Of a DNA stretch of 64,000 nucleotides, positions 1-9,558 are shown piece after piece. The position numbers and the translations under genes were made by a program. Position 1 is the first letter of the stretch. Every line of letters starts with the position of its first letter. Below the pieces are notes generated by a model that was given only the letters and a program-made list of their open reading frames with translations, had not been told where the DNA came from and ran no database searches. The stretch spans positions 33,166-97,165 of the forward strand of contig JAQTXA010000009.1 in NCBI GenBank assembly GCA_028689025.1. Reading direction: 5' to 3'. This DNA is from Aliarcobacter sp. GTDB lineage: Bacteria; Campylobacterota; Campylobacteria; Campylobacterales; Arcobacteraceae.

Positions 1-1
1 T

Positions 2-2908
2 ATAAATGGTTTACCCCTTGTAATGCTTGAGCTTAAAAATGCTTCTGTCAAAATAAAAACAGGTTATGATGATAATTTACAAACCTATAGAAGAGATATT
101 CCTCAACTGTTTTATTATAATCTTTGTGTTGGTATATCAAATGGAATACAAACACGACTTGGTAGTTTTAATGCTCCTTGGGAACATTTTTTTGCTTGGG
201 TAAAATTAGAAGATAATATTTCAAATAAGGATCAAGATGGACTTCTGCTTTTAGAGCAAAAAAGTAAAAAAGAGGATTCACGACTCTCTTTACAAAGATT
301 ATGTGAGGGATTATTTACAAAAGAGAATTTTGTAGATTATCTTGAAAATTTTGTTTTATATCATAAAAAAAAGATAAAAGTAATAGCTAAAAATCACCAG
401 TTTTTAGGTGTAAATAGAGCAATAGAAAATTTTGAGAAAAAAGACAATGATGGAAAACTAGGAGTTTTCTGGCATACACAAGGAAGTGGAAAATCATACT
501 CAATGATATATTTCTCAAAAAAGATAAGAAGAAAGATTACAGGAAACTGGTCGTTTTTAATAATAACTGATAGAAATGATTTAGATGACCAAATATTTAA
601 AAACTTTTGTGATACTAAAACTATAACTTTAGGTGCAGGCGAAAAAACTGATAATAATCAATATAGAGCAAAAGGAAATGGAAGTAGAAATCAACTTCAA
701 GAAGCTCTAACTTTAAATAAAAGTTATTACTTCTCAACTATTTTTAATTTTGGAATAGAAAAAGGTAAAACTTATACACAAAAAAGCCCTAGAAATGACT
801 GGATAGTAATAGTAGATGAAGCACATAGAAGCCAATATAAAGGATTAGGTGAAAATCTAAAAATTGCACTACCAAATGCACAATATATTGCATTTACTGG
901 AACACCAATTTTAAAAAATGGATTGACTGAAAATTGGTTTGGAAATTATGTTTCTGAATATAACTTTGCACAAAGTATAGAAGATGGAGCTACTGTTCCA
1001 TTGTTTTATAGAAAAAGTGTACCAAGTGTAGTTTTAGAAAATGATGATTTAAGTGATGAAGCTTTAGAAATATTAAATGAATATAACATAAATGAAGAGC
1101 AAATACAGAAACTAAACACAGAGTACAGTTCACTTTTTGAAGTTGTAAAAAGAGATGATAGACTTGATGAAATAGCAAAACATATTGTAAAACATTTTCC
1201 TGATAGACTTGATGTAAGAGATGAAAATGGTAATCGAAAACCAATGAAAGCAATGGTTATTTCAATAGATAAATTTACAGCAGTAAGAATGTATGACAAA
1301 GTTCAATTAGCTTTAAAAGAAGAAAAAAAAGAGCTAACACGAGCAAAATTTAGGGCAACAGAAGAAGAAAAGATACATATTCAAAGAAAACTTGATTTTA
1401 TAGATGAAACTAAAATGGCTGTTGTAATAAGTCAAGAGGGAAGTGATAAAGAAGAGGCTGAAAGATTTGCAAAAGAGGGATTAGATATAAAACTTCATAG
1501 GGAAGCAATAAATAAATTAGATGATAATGGTGCAGATATAGAAGACTATTTTAAAGACCCAAATAATAGTTATAGAATAGTATTTGTTACAGCCATGTGG
1601 ATGACTGGATTTGATGCTCCAAGTGTTTCAACTCTTTATCTTGATAAGCCTATGAAAAATCATACTTTGATGCAAACAATTGCAAGAGCAAATAGAGTTT
1701 ATGAAGCTAAAAAGAATGGAATGATAATTGATTATTTTGGAGTATTTAGAAATCTAAAAAAAGCACTTAGCGATTATGCTGAGGGTTCAACAGGAAGTGG
1801 TAATCCTATTGATATGCCTGTGCGTGAATTTGATGAACTTTTAAAATTACTTGATGAAGCTATAGAAAAATCAAAAGAGTTTTTAAATGCCATTGAAATA
1901 GATATAAATAAAATACATGATATTGGAGAAAAAGGTTTTTCTGAAATAAAACTATTTAAAGAGTTTGCAAATATTATTTTAAAAAGTGATGAGATAAGAA
2001 AAGGGTTTAATCTTTTTGTAAATACTATTTCAAGCCTTTATGATTCTGCAAAGCCTGAAGTTTATGATTATCCAGACTATAAAAAAGATAGAGATTTATT
2101 ACTTTATTTAAAAGAGATAGTAAATAGAAAACTTGATAGGGATGATGAGATACAAAAAGCAAGAAAAGATATTGATGAGCTTTTAAATAGAAGTGTATTT
2201 GGAAATAAAGATTTAGAAAAATCAAAAGTAACAATTACAGATTACAAACAAATAAATCTTGGAAAACTTGATTTTGAGAAATTAAGAGAAGAGTTTCCTA
2301 AAAAAGCTTATAAAAATAGTGAATTTACAGATTTAAAAGAGTTTATGGAACTAAAACTTAAACAAATGATGGCTCAAAATAAAACAAGAGGAAAATTTTT
2401 AGATGATTTCCAAAAGATTATTGATGAGTATAATAATGGAAGTGTAGATGTAGAAGAGTCTTTTGAAAAACTCATAGAAGAGTACCAAAAACTAGATGTT
2501 GAACAAGAAAGATATATAAAAGAAGGCTTTGATAATGAAGAGCAACTTGAAATATATGATTTGTTAAAAAAAGAGAATCTTACAATTGAAGAAGAAAAAA
2601 AAGTCAAAAAAGCAGCAAAAAGTTTACTAAAAACATTTAGTGACAAAAAAAGAGAATTATTTATTTATAATTGGTATAAAGATAGACAAAAAAAAGAAGA
2701 AGTTGAATCAACAATAAATGAAGTTTTGGATAAAGAATTACCCGAAAGTTACGACACTGTAATATTTGTAAATAAAAAGCAAGAAGTATTTAATCATATT
2801 TATCATTTAGCAGAAATTGGAGATGATAGTTATTTAAGAATAAATAAAACAGATTATTTAAGTGATAATTTAATGGTGGCAGAATCTAAATCTATATACA
2901 ATCAGTAG
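2..2908 (+). CDS. hsdR: Type I restriction enzyme R subunit (HsdR), 5'-truncated by window edge
   Basis: The ATP-dependent motor and nuclease subunit of a type I restriction-modification complex; it translocates and cuts unmethylated foreign DNA together with HsdM and HsdS. The open frame enters from the window edge: the codons before the ATG at 23 read INGLPLV and run into MLELKN, the usual HsdR nuclease block (E-x-K of the PD-(D/E)xK fold), so the gene starts upstream. Helicase motifs follow: Walker A HTQGSGKS (about residue 150), DEAH in VDEAHRSQ (about 260), FTGTP, and motif VI QTIARANR (about 550). The C-terminal 350 residues are charged and helical, as in the family, where they contact HsdM. 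HsdM and HsdS should lie upstream, outside the window. No frameshift is seen in the visible part. Confidence 0.95.
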   Translation: MNGLPLVMLELKNASVKIKTGYDDNLQTYRRDIPQLFYYNLCVGISNGIQTRLGSFNAPWEHFFAWVKLEDNISNKDQDGLLLLEQKSKKEDSRLSLQRLCEGLFTKENFVDYLENFVLYHKKKIKVIAKNHQFLGVNRAIENFEKKDNDGKLGVFWHTQGSGKSYSMIYFSKKIRRKITGNWSFLIITDRNDLDDQIFKNFCDTKTITLGAGEKTDNNQYRAKGNGSRNQLQEALTLNKSYYFSTIFNFGIEKGKTYTQKSPRNDWIVIVDEAHRSQYKGLGENLKIALPNAQYIAFTGTPILKNGLTENWFGNYVSEYNFAQSIEDGATVPLFYRKSVPSVVLENDDLSDEALEILNEYNINEEQIQKLNTEYSSLFEVVKRDDRLDEIAKHIVKHFPDRLDVRDENGNRKPMKAMVISIDKFTAVRMYDKVQLALKEEKKELTRAKFRATEEEKIHIQRKLDFIDETKMAVVISQEGSDKEEAERFAKEGLDIKLHREAINKLDDNGADIEDYFKDPNNSYRIVFVTAMWMTGFDAPSVSTLYLDKPMKNHTLMQTIARANRVYEAKKNGMIIDYFGVFRNLKKALSDYAEGSTGSGNPIDMPVREFDELLKLLDEAIEKSKEFLNAIEIDINKIHDIGEKGFSEIKLFKEFANIILKSDEIRKGFNLFVNTISSLYDSAKPEVYDYPDYKKDRDLLLYLKEIVNRKLDRDDEIQKARKDIDELLNRSVFGNKDLEKSKVTITDYKQINLGKLDFEKLREEFPKKAYKNSEFTDLKEFMELKLKQMMAQNKTRGKFLDDFQKIIDEYNNGSVDVEESFEKLIEEYQKLDVEQERYIKEGFDNEEQLEIYDLLKKENLTIEEEKKVKKAAKSLLKTFSDKKRELFIYNWYKDRQKKEEVESTINEVLDKELPESYDTVIFVNKKQEVFNHIYHLAEIGDDSYLRINKTDYLSDNLMVAESKSIYNQ

Positions 2909-3002
2909 TATTGACTCCAGTCAAAGAATTTTAATTTTAATTTGCTATTATTATAAAACAATATAAAAATAATAATCTAATGTAATATAGTAAGGAATAA
3001 AA

Positions 3003-3686
3003 ATGAACGAAGAATTTAATGAATATTTCAACAGACAAATAAAACTTTGGGGTCAAGAAACACAAGATTCTCTACAAAATAAAAAAGTAGCAATCATTGG
3101 AAGTGGTGGGCTTGGTTGTACTTTAGGAATTGCTTTGGGAGCTTCTGGAATAGGGGAGTTTACTTTTGTGGATTTTGATACGGTTGGAGTTCATAATATC
3201 CATAGACAAATAGGTTTCAAAGTTGGTGATGATGGAAAATACAAAGCAGAAGTTTTAAAAGAGCTTATGGAATCAAGATGTCCTTATGTAAAAGTAAATG
3301 CTTTTACGCAAAGTTTTGATGAGTTTGCAAAAAAAGATTTAACTTTTGATTTAATAATAGATGCAACTGATAATCTTCCAACACGAGCTGCAATAAATGA
3401 ATATTGTATGAAACACAATCAACCTTGGATTTATGGGAGCGTTGAAGAGTTTCATGGGCAAGTTTGTTTTTTTGAAAAAGCCTCTTATGAAGCAGTTTTT
3501 CAAATAAATGATAGAAAACCAAATGGAATTGCTTGTCCAATTGTTATGCATATTGGTTCACTTCAAGCAAATCTTGCACTTAGATATTTAGCTGGACTTA
3601 GCGTTAAAAAAGATGTTTTATATTATCTATCGTTTGATAATGAAGGTGTAATTAGCACTAAAAAATTCAATCTTCCAACGGCATAG
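3003..3686 (+). CDS. ThiF/MoeB/HesA-family adenylyltransferase (E1-like)
   Basis: An E1-like enzyme of 227 residues that would adenylate the C-terminal glycine of a ubiquitin-like sulfur carrier such as ThiS or MoaD. The N-terminus has the ATP-binding Rossmann motif GSGGLG (about residues 31-36), followed by the D-F-D / N-hxR-Q block (VDFDTVGVHNIHRQIGF) and the IDATDN motif (about 118-123). It lacks the paired CxxC zinc motifs seen in MoeB and longer ThiF proteins and is shorter than those (about 250 or more residues), so I cannot say whether it serves thiamine, molybdopterin or another carrier. A potential RBS (AAGGA) precedes the ATG. A LysE-like gene follows 9 bp later, probably in the same transcript. 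Assigning thiF or moeB by symbol would be a guess. Confidence 0.85.
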   Translation: MNEEFNEYFNRQIKLWGQETQDSLQNKKVAIIGSGGLGCTLGIALGASGIGEFTFVDFDTVGVHNIHRQIGFKVGDDGKYKAEVLKELMESRCPYVKVNAFTQSFDEFAKKDLTFDLIIDATDNLPTRAAINEYCMKHNQPWIYGSVEEFHGQVCFFEKASYEAVFQINDRKPNGIACPIVMHIGSLQANLALRYLAGLSVKKDVLYYLSFDNEGVISTKKFNLPTA

Positions 3687-3695
3687 AAACTTTAA

Positions 3696-4322
3696 ATGTT
3701 ATCTTTTGAAACTATAATAACTTTTTTCTCAGCTTCACTTTTATTGGCTCTGGTTCCAGGGCCTGATAATATTTTTGTTTTAACACAATCAATATTTCAA
3801 GGAAAAAAATCAGGTTTTATGATAGTTTTTGGATTATGCACTGGACTTATTTTTCACACAATGGCAGTGAGTTTAGGTGTTGCTGTTATTTTTCAAACTT
3901 CTGTGATAGCTTTTACGGTTCTAAAAATCATAGGAGCTGTTTATTTACTCTATTTAGCTTGGCAGATTTTTAATGCTTCAAGTGAAAAAATTGATACAAA
4001 AAACAATAAATTGATTGATTATAAAAAACTATATTTTCGTGGAATAATTATGAACATAACAAATCCAAAAGTATCAATATTTTTCTTAGCTTTTTTACCA
4101 CAATTTACAAATCCAACTTTGGGTTTTGTTCCTTTTCAAATGATATTTTTAGGAGCACTTTTTATCCTTGCAACTATTTTAGTATTTTGCTCAATCGCAC
4201 TTCTATCAGGCAGTTTAGCTAATGTTTTTAATAAATCTGCAAACTCTCAAAAGATACTAAATAAGCTAGCTAGCTTGGTTTTTGTATCTTTAGCTTTAAA
4301 ACTAGCTATGACAAAGCAATAG
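3696..4322 (+). CDS. LysE/RhtB-family amino-acid exporter
   Basis: An inner-membrane exporter of the LysE/RhtB superfamily, 208 residues with about six hydrophobic segments. The family signature near the N-terminus is visible as LLALVPGPDNIFVLTQS (PGPD at about residues 21-24), followed by a G-rich segment (FGLCTGLIFHT), and the middle NPKVSIFFLAFLPQF block is also typical. These proteins export amino acids or related small metabolites by proton exchange; the substrate cannot be read from sequence. It begins 9 bp after the ThiF-like gene and has only a weak ribosome site, so translation is probably coupled to that gene. carB begins 72 bp downstream behind its own upstream region. Confidence 0.88.
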   Translation: MLSFETIITFFSASLLLALVPGPDNIFVLTQSIFQGKKSGFMIVFGLCTGLIFHTMAVSLGVAVIFQTSVIAFTVLKIIGAVYLLYLAWQIFNASSEKIDTKNNKLIDYKKLYFRGIIMNITNPKVSIFFLAFLPQFTNPTLGFVPFQMIFLGALFILATILVFCSIALLSGSLANVFNKSANSQKILNKLASLVFVSLALKLAMTKQ

Positions 4323-4394
4323 CCATATAACCCAATTTTAAGCCCTTTTTAGATACACTATCCAAATTTTATAAAATAAATATGGGGAATTTTT

Positions 4395-7300
4395 ATGCCA
4401 AAAAGAGAAGATATAAAATCTATTTTACTTATCGGTTCTGGACCAATTGTAATTGGTCAAGCATGTGAGTTTGATTACTCAGGTACTCAAGCTACAAAAA
4501 CGCTTAAAGAGCTAGGGTATAGAGTTGTTTTAATAAATTCAAATCCAGCGACGATTATGACTGATCCTGAATTTGCTGATAAAACTTATATCGAACCAAT
4601 TACAGAAGCTGTAGTTGCTAAGATTATTGAAAAAGAAAAAATTGATGCTATTTTACCTACTATGGGTGGACAAACTGCACTAAATGTTGCAACTTCAATG
4701 TACGACAAAGGTATGTTAGAAGGAGTTCATTTTTTAGGAGCTCATCCAGATGCAATTAAAAAAGGTGAAGATAGACATCTTTTTAATGAAGCTATGATAA
4801 AAATTGGTATGGATTTACCAAGAAGTGCAAACGCATATAGCGTTGAAGAAGCTATGAGAGTAGCAAAAGAGATAGGTTTTCCAGTAATCTCTAGAGCATC
4901 ATTTACACTTGCAGGTGGTGGAAGCGGTGTTGCTTATAATATGGAAGAGTTTAAAAAACTTGCTGAAATAGGAATAGAAGCCTCTCCAATTAATGAAATT
5001 GAAATTATGGAATCTATGCTTGGATGGAAAGAATACGAAATGGAAGTTATCAGAGATAAAAATGATAACTGCATTATCGTATGTTCTATTGAAAACTTAG
5101 ACCCAATGGGTGTTCATACGGGAGATTCTGTAACTATTGCACCAGCACTAACACTTACAGATAAAGAGTACCAAGATATGAGAAATGCATCTTTTGCAAT
5201 TCTTAGAGAAATTGGTGTTGATACTGGTGGTTCAAATGTTCAATTCTCAATCTGTCCTAATACTGGAAGAATGATTGTAATCGAAATGAATCCAAGGGTT
5301 TCAAGATCATCAGCACTTGCATCAAAAGCAACTGGTTACCCAATTGCAAAAGTAGCAACTTTACTAGCTGTTGGATTTACACTTGATGAAATTCAAAATG
5401 ATATTACAGGTACAACTGCATCATTTGAACCAGTAATTGATTATATCGTTACTAAAGTTCCAAGATTTACTTTTGAAAAATTCCCAAAAGCAGATTCAAC
5501 ACTAACAACTTCTATGAAATCAGTTGGTGAAGTAATGGCAATTGGAAGAACTTTTAATGAATCTATCCAAAAAGCTCTTTGTTCACTAGAAACAGGACTT
5601 GTAGGATTCGATAGAATCGCTGGAGATTTAGATTTCATTAAAAAAGAGATTAGAAGACCAAATGATAAAAGACTTTTATACCTAATGGAAGGGATGAGAC
5701 AAGGTCTTACAAATCAAGATATTTTTGAATTATCAAAAATTGACCCTTGGTTCTTATCAAAATTTAGAGAAATTCATGATTTAGAAGTTTCAATAAATGA
5801 ATCAATTTTAACAGATGAAACATTTATGAGAAAAATCAAAACAAATGGATTTAGCGATAAAATGATTGCAAATCTAATTGGTAAAACTGAAGAAGATATT
5901 TATCAAGCTAGAAAAACTTTAGATGTAGATTTTGAATACAACGAAGTTGATACTTGTTCTGCTGAGTTTAAAGCTTTAACACCATATTTATATTCAACTA
6001 CAAATATTACAAAACTACCAAAAGTTGCAAAAGTTGAATCAAACGAGAAAAAAGTAATGATTATTGGTGGTGGACCAAATAGAATCGGTCAAGGGATTGA
6101 GTTTGATTATTGTTGTGTACACGCATCATTTGCTTTAAATGAAATGGGTGTAAAAACAATTATGTATAACTGCAACCCTGAAACTGTATCAACAGATTAT
6201 GATACTTCAGATGTTTTATACTTTGAACCAATTGATTTTGAACACGTAAGAAGCGTAGTTGAAAAAGAGAATCCAGATGGTGTAATTGTACACTTTGGTG
6301 GACAAACTCCACTTAAACTTGCAAATGCTTTAACAAAAGCAGGGGCAAAAATTATAGGAACTACTGCTGAAGTTATTGATTTAGCAGAAGATAGAAAAAA
6401 ATTCTCAGCATTTGTTGAAAATATTGGATTATTACAACCTGAAAATGGAACAGCTGTTGAAGTAACAGAAGCTATTGAAATTGCTGAAAAAATTGGTTAT
6501 CCAGTACTTGTAAGACCTTCATTTGTACTTGGTGGAAGAGGAATGAGAATTGTTTATTCAAGTGATGAGTTAAAACAATATATGGATGAAGCAGTTTCAG
6601 TTTCAAATGATGCACCAGTTTTAATTGATAAATTCCTAGATAGAGCAATCGAACTTGATGTTGATTGTATTTGTGATGGAAAAGAAGTTTATATTGGTGG
6701 AATTATGCAACATATTGAAGAAGCAGGGATTCACTCAGGGGATTCAGCTTGTTCATTACCTCCAATCTCAATTAGTGATGATTTAATTAAACAATTAGAA
6801 ACAAAAACTAAAGAGATGGCTTTAGGTCTTGGTGTTGTTGGACTTATGAATACTCAATATGCAATTCACAAAGGTGAAATTTATCTAATTGAAGTAAATC
6901 CAAGAGCTAGTAGAACTGTTCCATTTGTATCAAAAGCTACTGGTATGCCACTTGCAAAAGTTGCAACAAGAGTTATGTGGGGTGAAACTTTAAGAGCTGC
7001 ATTAGCTGTTTATGATAAAGATATTGTAACAGAGGGTAATGGTGTATTAAAACCAAAATTAAAAGGTCATGTTGCTGTTAAAGAAGCTGTATTCCCATTT
7101 AATAAACTTTCAGGAGCTGATTTATTATTAAGTCCTGAAATGAAGTCAACTGGTGAAGTTATGGGTATTTCTGATAGCTTTGGAATGGCTTTTGCTAAAT
7201 CACAAACTGCTGCAAAAAATGACCTTCCAAAAGGTGGAAAAGTATTTATTTCATTATGTGATTTAGATAAAGAGTTTGCTCCAAGTATTGCAAAAGGTTT

Positions 7301-7637
7301 AACTGAAAATGGCTTTACAATCGTAGCAACTGGTGGAACTTATACTATTATAAATGAAGCTGGTGTTGCGTGTGAAAAAGTATTAAAAGTTAGCGAGGGA
7401 AGACCAAATATCACAGATTTACTTACAAATGGTGATATTGCAATGGCAATTAATACAAGTGAAGCAAAAGAGTCATCAAAAGATGATGGAAAAGATATTA
7501 GAAGATCAGTTCTTAGAATGAATGTTCCATATTTTACAACAGTAGCAGCTGCAAATGCAGCAGTTGAAGCAATCAAAGTTTTAAAAACAAATGATGTTTC
7601 AACTCCTAAATCAATCCAAGAATTCTTAAACGATTAA
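4395..7637 (+). CDS. carB: Carbamoyl-phosphate synthase large subunit
   Basis: Large, ATP-using subunit of carbamoyl-phosphate synthetase, which with CarA makes carbamoyl phosphate from bicarbonate, glutamine-derived ammonia and two ATP for arginine and pyrimidine synthesis. At 1080 residues it has the full family length. The two homologous ATP-grasp halves are clear: an N-terminal half starting [23 protein letters not shown] and a second half starting [21 protein letters not shown] (about residue 553). Each has an ATP-grasp glycine loop (LAGGGSG; LGGRGM) and an EVNPRASR / EMNPRVSR metal-binding block. The C-terminal allosteric MGS-like domain begins around residue 935 ([14 protein letters not shown]). 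The RBS GGGGA lies before the ATG. carA is not in this window. The Sua5-like gene follows after 6 bp. Confidence 0.98.
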   Translation: MPKREDIKSILLIGSGPIVIGQACEFDYSGTQATKTLKELGYRVVLINSNPATIMTDPEFADKTYIEPITEAVVAKIIEKEKIDAILPTMGGQTALNVATSMYDKGMLEGVHFLGAHPDAIKKGEDRHLFNEAMIKIGMDLPRSANAYSVEEAMRVAKEIGFPVISRASFTLAGGGSGVAYNMEEFKKLAEIGIEASPINEIEIMESMLGWKEYEMEVIRDKNDNCIIVCSIENLDPMGVHTGDSVTIAPALTLTDKEYQDMRNASFAILREIGVDTGGSNVQFSICPNTGRMIVIEMNPRVSRSSALASKATGYPIAKVATLLAVGFTLDEIQNDITGTTASFEPVIDYIVTKVPRFTFEKFPKADSTLTTSMKSVGEVMAIGRTFNESIQKALCSLETGLVGFDRIAGDLDFIKKEIRRPNDKRLLYLMEGMRQGLTNQDIFELSKIDPWFLSKFREIHDLEVSINESILTDETFMRKIKTNGFSDKMIANLIGKTEEDIYQARKTLDVDFEYNEVDTCSAEFKALTPYLYSTTNITKLPKVAKVESNEKKVMIIGGGPNRIGQGIEFDYCCVHASFALNEMGVKTIMYNCNPETVSTDYDTSDVLYFEPIDFEHVRSVVEKENPDGVIVHFGGQTPLKLANALTKAGAKIIGTTAEVIDLAEDRKKFSAFVENIGLLQPENGTAVEVTEAIEIAEKIGYPVLVRPSFVLGGRGMRIVYSSDELKQYMDEAVSVSNDAPVLIDKFLDRAIELDVDCICDGKEVYIGGIMQHIEEAGIHSGDSACSLPPISISDDLIKQLETKTKEMALGLGVVGLMNTQYAIHKGEIYLIEVNPRASRTVPFVSKATGMPLAKVATRVMWGETLRAALAVYDKDIVTEGNGVLKPKLKGHVAVKEAVFPFNKLSGADLLLSPEMKSTGEVMGISDSFGMAFAKSQTAAKNDLPKGGKVFISLCDLDKEFAPSIAKGLTENGFTIVATGGTYTIINEAGVACEKVLKVSEGRPNITDLLTNGDIAMAINTSEAKESSKDDGKDIRRSVLRMNVPYFTTVAAANAAVEAIKVLKTNDVSTPKSIQEFLND

Positions 7638-7643
7638 GAACTA

Positions 7644-8087
7644 ATGGATTCTTCTTTAGTTTATCTAGTTCAAACAGATACAACAGTAGGTTTCTCATCA
7701 TTAAATGATGAGAAACTCTCTTTCATCAAACAAAGACCAACATCAAAAAAAATACTTCATACAGTTGATTCTTTTAAGACTTTAACTCAACATACAAGAG
7801 TTCCAAAAAGTTTTAGGAAAAGAGTAAGAAATAGTAAAAGAACAACTTTTATTTATCCAAATACAAAGTCATTTAGGGTTGTGCCTAAAGATTCTGATTT
7901 TTATGATTTTATTCATAAATTCAATATTTTGTATTCAACATCAGCAAATAAAACAGGTGAAAATTTTGATAAAGATTTTGCAACAATTGGAGCTGATATT
8001 TTGGTTGAAGATAAAAAAGGTTTTTATGAGACAAAAGCTTCAACAATAATAAAACTTTCGAAAAAAACATCAAAGATAGTACGATAA
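7644..8087 (+). CDS. Short Sua5/YrdC/YciO-family protein
   Basis: A 147-residue protein of the Sua5/YrdC superfamily, whose members make threonylcarbamoyl-AMP for the t6A37 modification of ANN-decoding tRNAs. Visible family marks are TDTTVGF at residues 11-17 (in place of PTDTVYGL), KQRPTSK (in place of KxRP), and STSANKTGE near residue 100 (the STSANxSG loop). It is shorter than YrdC (about 190) and Sua5 (about 340), and several ligand-binding positions differ, so it may be a divergent paralogue and not the main t6A enzyme. It starts 6 bp after carB, an arrangement I associate with Campylobacterota, and is probably co-transcribed with it. It is the last host gene before the tRNA-Glu island. 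Confidence 0.75.
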   Translation: MDSSLVYLVQTDTTVGFSSLNDEKLSFIKQRPTSKKILHTVDSFKTLTQHTRVPKSFRKRVRNSKRTTFIYPNTKSFRVVPKDSDFYDFIHKFNILYSTSANKTGENFDKDFATIGADILVEDKKGFYETKASTIIKLSKKTSKIVR

Positions 8088-8147
8088 TAGTGAGTTTTAA
8101 GCAAAAACAAACTCAAACTAAAATATAATCCTACTCCTTAAAAAAAT

Positions 8148-8223
8148 GACCCTGTCGTCTAGTGGCCAAGGACGTCTGGATTTCCTCCAGAACACGCAAG
8201 TTCGAATCTTGCTGGGGTCGCCA
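8148..8223 (+). tRNA. tRNA-Glu (UUC), integration target of the island
   Basis: A 76-nt gene with encoded CCA. The acceptor stem GACCCTG pairs with TGGGGTC (including G-U pairs), the D arm is GTCT...GGAC, and the anticodon stem TCTGG/CCAGA closes the loop ATTTCCT, giving anticodon TTC (glutamate, GAA/GAG). The T arm is GCAAG-TTCGAAT-CTTGC. The 3' 46 nt (8178-8223) recur at 16664-16709, so the gene serves as the attachment site of the island that follows. The present 3' half is probably island-derived (see the findings). Confidence 0.97.
8178..8223 (+). repeat. Left attachment core (3' end of intact tRNA-Glu)
   Basis: The 46-bp segment from the anticodon stem to the CCA is repeated in the same orientation at 16664-16709. 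The only two differences (positions 8199 and 8209 against the copy) are in the T stem and are compensatory: CAAG/CTTG here, CATG/CATG there. Confidence 0.93.
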
Positions 8224-8526
8224 TCGATTTAAAGGGCTTTCTAAAGCTTTTTAAGTTTTATTTTTTAAACTATCTTCCCACCTATTTCCCACCTGAAATT
8301 AAAAAAACATACTTATTAATAAAATATAAATTTTTTATATTAATAATAATTTTTAAGTTACTAAATTTAAACCTCACTGCATATAGAATTATTTAATGTA
8401 ATTCAATAAATTTTACTACACATAGAAGCCAATTTTTAGGCACTTTTTCTACTTTTTCAATTGTTGATTAAACTTTTAAAACTTTATATACTTGATTAGT
8501 TTTTAAATTAGAGGATAAGAGCAATA
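8224..8526. other. Left island end, non-coding, with an integrase arm-like repeat
   Basis: About 300 bp of AT-rich DNA without a supported gene. Immediately after the tRNA there is a weak AAAGGGCTTTCTAAAGCTT fold with T residues, which could end the tRNA transcript. The 24-bp repeat at 8275-8298 lies here. The rest (8300-8526) shows no structure I can support beyond an AGAGGA ribosome site just before the next gene. Confidence 0.6.
8275..8298. repeat. Left copy of 24-bp end repeat (candidate integrase arm site)
   Basis: A perfect 24-bp direct repeat of 16520-16543. Internally it is two TTCCCACCT units at an 11-bp period, one helical turn, which suits tandem binding of a protein to one DNA face. 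It lies 52 bp inside the left end, and its partner lies about 120 bp inside the right end over the integrase start codon. Arm-type integrase sites are the simplest reading; a remnant of an earlier integrase 5' end is the alternative. Confidence 0.7.
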
Positions 8527-8793
8527 ATGTATAACAATGAAAAAGAGTTAACTAAGATTTTTATTATTGAAAAAATCAATGAAAAATTTAAGAAATATAA
8601 ATATGCTATTGCTTTTCGACCTCAAATTGCTACGGTAGTAATTTCTACAAGATATGCGAATCTTATACATTTAAGAGAAACGAATCAATTGCCTTGGAGA
8701 GATTTTGGTGGATTACATCTTTATACTAAAAGTGATATTGCTGATTATATATTAAAAAATATTGGCAAAAAAAACTTTAAGATTTTAAAATAA
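8527..8793 (+). CDS. Small HTH-like protein, possible excisionase/AlpA relative
   Basis: An 88-residue basic protein of unknown function at the left end of the island. Its C-terminal half, ISTRYANLIHLRETNQLPWRDFGG then LHLYTKSDIADYIL, lines up with the winged-helix part of the AlpA-like protein at 11792-12037 (VGGRIFYSKHSMAEWLL): same GG turn, same aromatic-Y/S-K-x-hydrophobic strand-helix step. This suggests a small DNA-binding protein of the excisionase/AlpA kind, which would fit its place next to the attachment site. The first helix-turn-helix is poorly conserved, so the assignment is tentative. The start ATG is preceded by AGAGGA. The gene is followed at once by hairpins and the large structured RNA region. 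Confidence 0.6.
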   Translation: MYNNEKELTKIFIIEKINEKFKKYKYAIAFRPQIATVVISTRYANLIHLRETNQLPWRDFGGLHLYTKSDIADYILKNIGKKNFKILK

Positions 8794-8811
8794 TGGAAGG
8801 AGCTACCGAAG

Positions 8812-8847
8812 TAACTCTTTTTAGTTAGTTTGGCGACTAATTAGGGC
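8812..8847 (+). other. Hairpins between HTH gene and structured RNA
   Basis: Just after the HTH stop codon, the dyad TAACT-CTTTTT-AGTTA (8812-8827) resembles the ACTACCTTTTTAGT dyads at 14076-14298. It overlaps a second stem, TAGTTAGT/ACTAATTA with a TTGGCG loop (8822-8843, one G-U). They could attenuate readthrough or serve as a protein site. A -10-like TATAAC follows at 8851-8856 and might start the structured RNA. Confidence 0.4.
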
Positions 8848-8912
8848 AATTATAACAAATATCTAAATAAATATCAAGCTTTTAATCCAATTTTCTTTTC
8901 AAAAAAAAATCA

Positions 8913-9490
8913 ACTTAAGTGTTGAGGATAAAGTATTGTCTAAAAAACTACATAAAGCGGTAGAGTATAAGGACTGCACAGTAAGGTGAAACCCTGCGAT
9001 AAAATTAAATACTTATACAAGGTGAGAATGAACTCACCGAAAACAATCACAGCCAAATAAGAGACCAAATCAGCAAGGTGTGAGGAAGTGTATGTGGTAC
9101 GATTCACCTTGGAGATGCCCGTTCATCTGCGAAAGCAGTAGCAAGGACACTCCTATAGATTTACCAGTTAATATATAAAACAGAGGTTTTTAAATTAGTA
9201 GTAATACTAATACTGGATTTATTAAAGATATAGGTTACTAGATAAGGGGAACCGTCTAGTGTAATTGTGTTGTAGATTAAGAGCTGAACAATAATCTACT
9301 TAAGTCGTAAGCGAAAGTCCTGCAAAAGCCGTGTCATTTGTAACTTTTAGACTAACTTGTCCTGTACTATTTTGTTAAATCCAAAGTAGTACAAGGGCAA
9401 GTTGTCTCCGCTCTTGAGCCATTCCCTACCATATCATTTGAACTTAGCCAAAGGCGAACGGCAAGATTAACTTAAAAGAGCGGGGACAAC
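8913..9490 (+). ncRNA. Large highly structured non-coding RNA (ornate-RNA-like), unassigned
   Basis: A stretch of about 580 nt with no ORF, GC content and complexity visibly above the surrounding DNA, and many perfect stems, most sensible as plus-strand RNA because the loops are GNRA. Stems read directly: GTATAAG/CTTATAC (8965-8971 with 9012-9018); GGTGAG/CTCACC (9021-9038); CAAGGTG/CACCTTG (9074-9080 with 9105-9111); AGG-AGTGT/ACACT-CCT (9083-9091 with 9147-9154), a pseudoknot with the previous pair; CTGC-GAAA-GCAG (9127-9138); ACTAGA/TCTAGT enclosing GG-GGAA-CC (9237-9260); GTAGATTA/TAATCTAC (9272-9299); a compound hairpin 9354-9403; and a 15-bp stem with one G-U, 9401-9415 with 9476-9490. 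Length, GNRA richness and tRNA-linked island setting recall GOLLD and ROOL RNAs, but I cannot assign it to a class. The boundaries are estimates. It lacks a group II domain V and has no reverse transcriptase; it is not tmRNA or RNase P. Confidence 0.7.
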
Positions 9491-9558
9491 TGAGACAAAA
9501 AAGGTGGAAGAAAAATCTAAATATCTTTCTAAATAATTGAGAAATAATTTGTAAAATT

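Noticed and set aside
23..2908. ATG at position 23 as the true start of hsdR
   Set aside because: The frame continues upstream to the window edge and reads the conserved NGLPLV just before LELKN, so the gene is cut and not started here.
8913..9490. Group II intron, tmRNA, or rRNA fragment
   Set aside because: No domain V, no GTGYG-type start, no reverse transcriptase, no tmRNA tRNA-like ends, and no rRNA-like core; rnpB is elsewhere (61849-62168).
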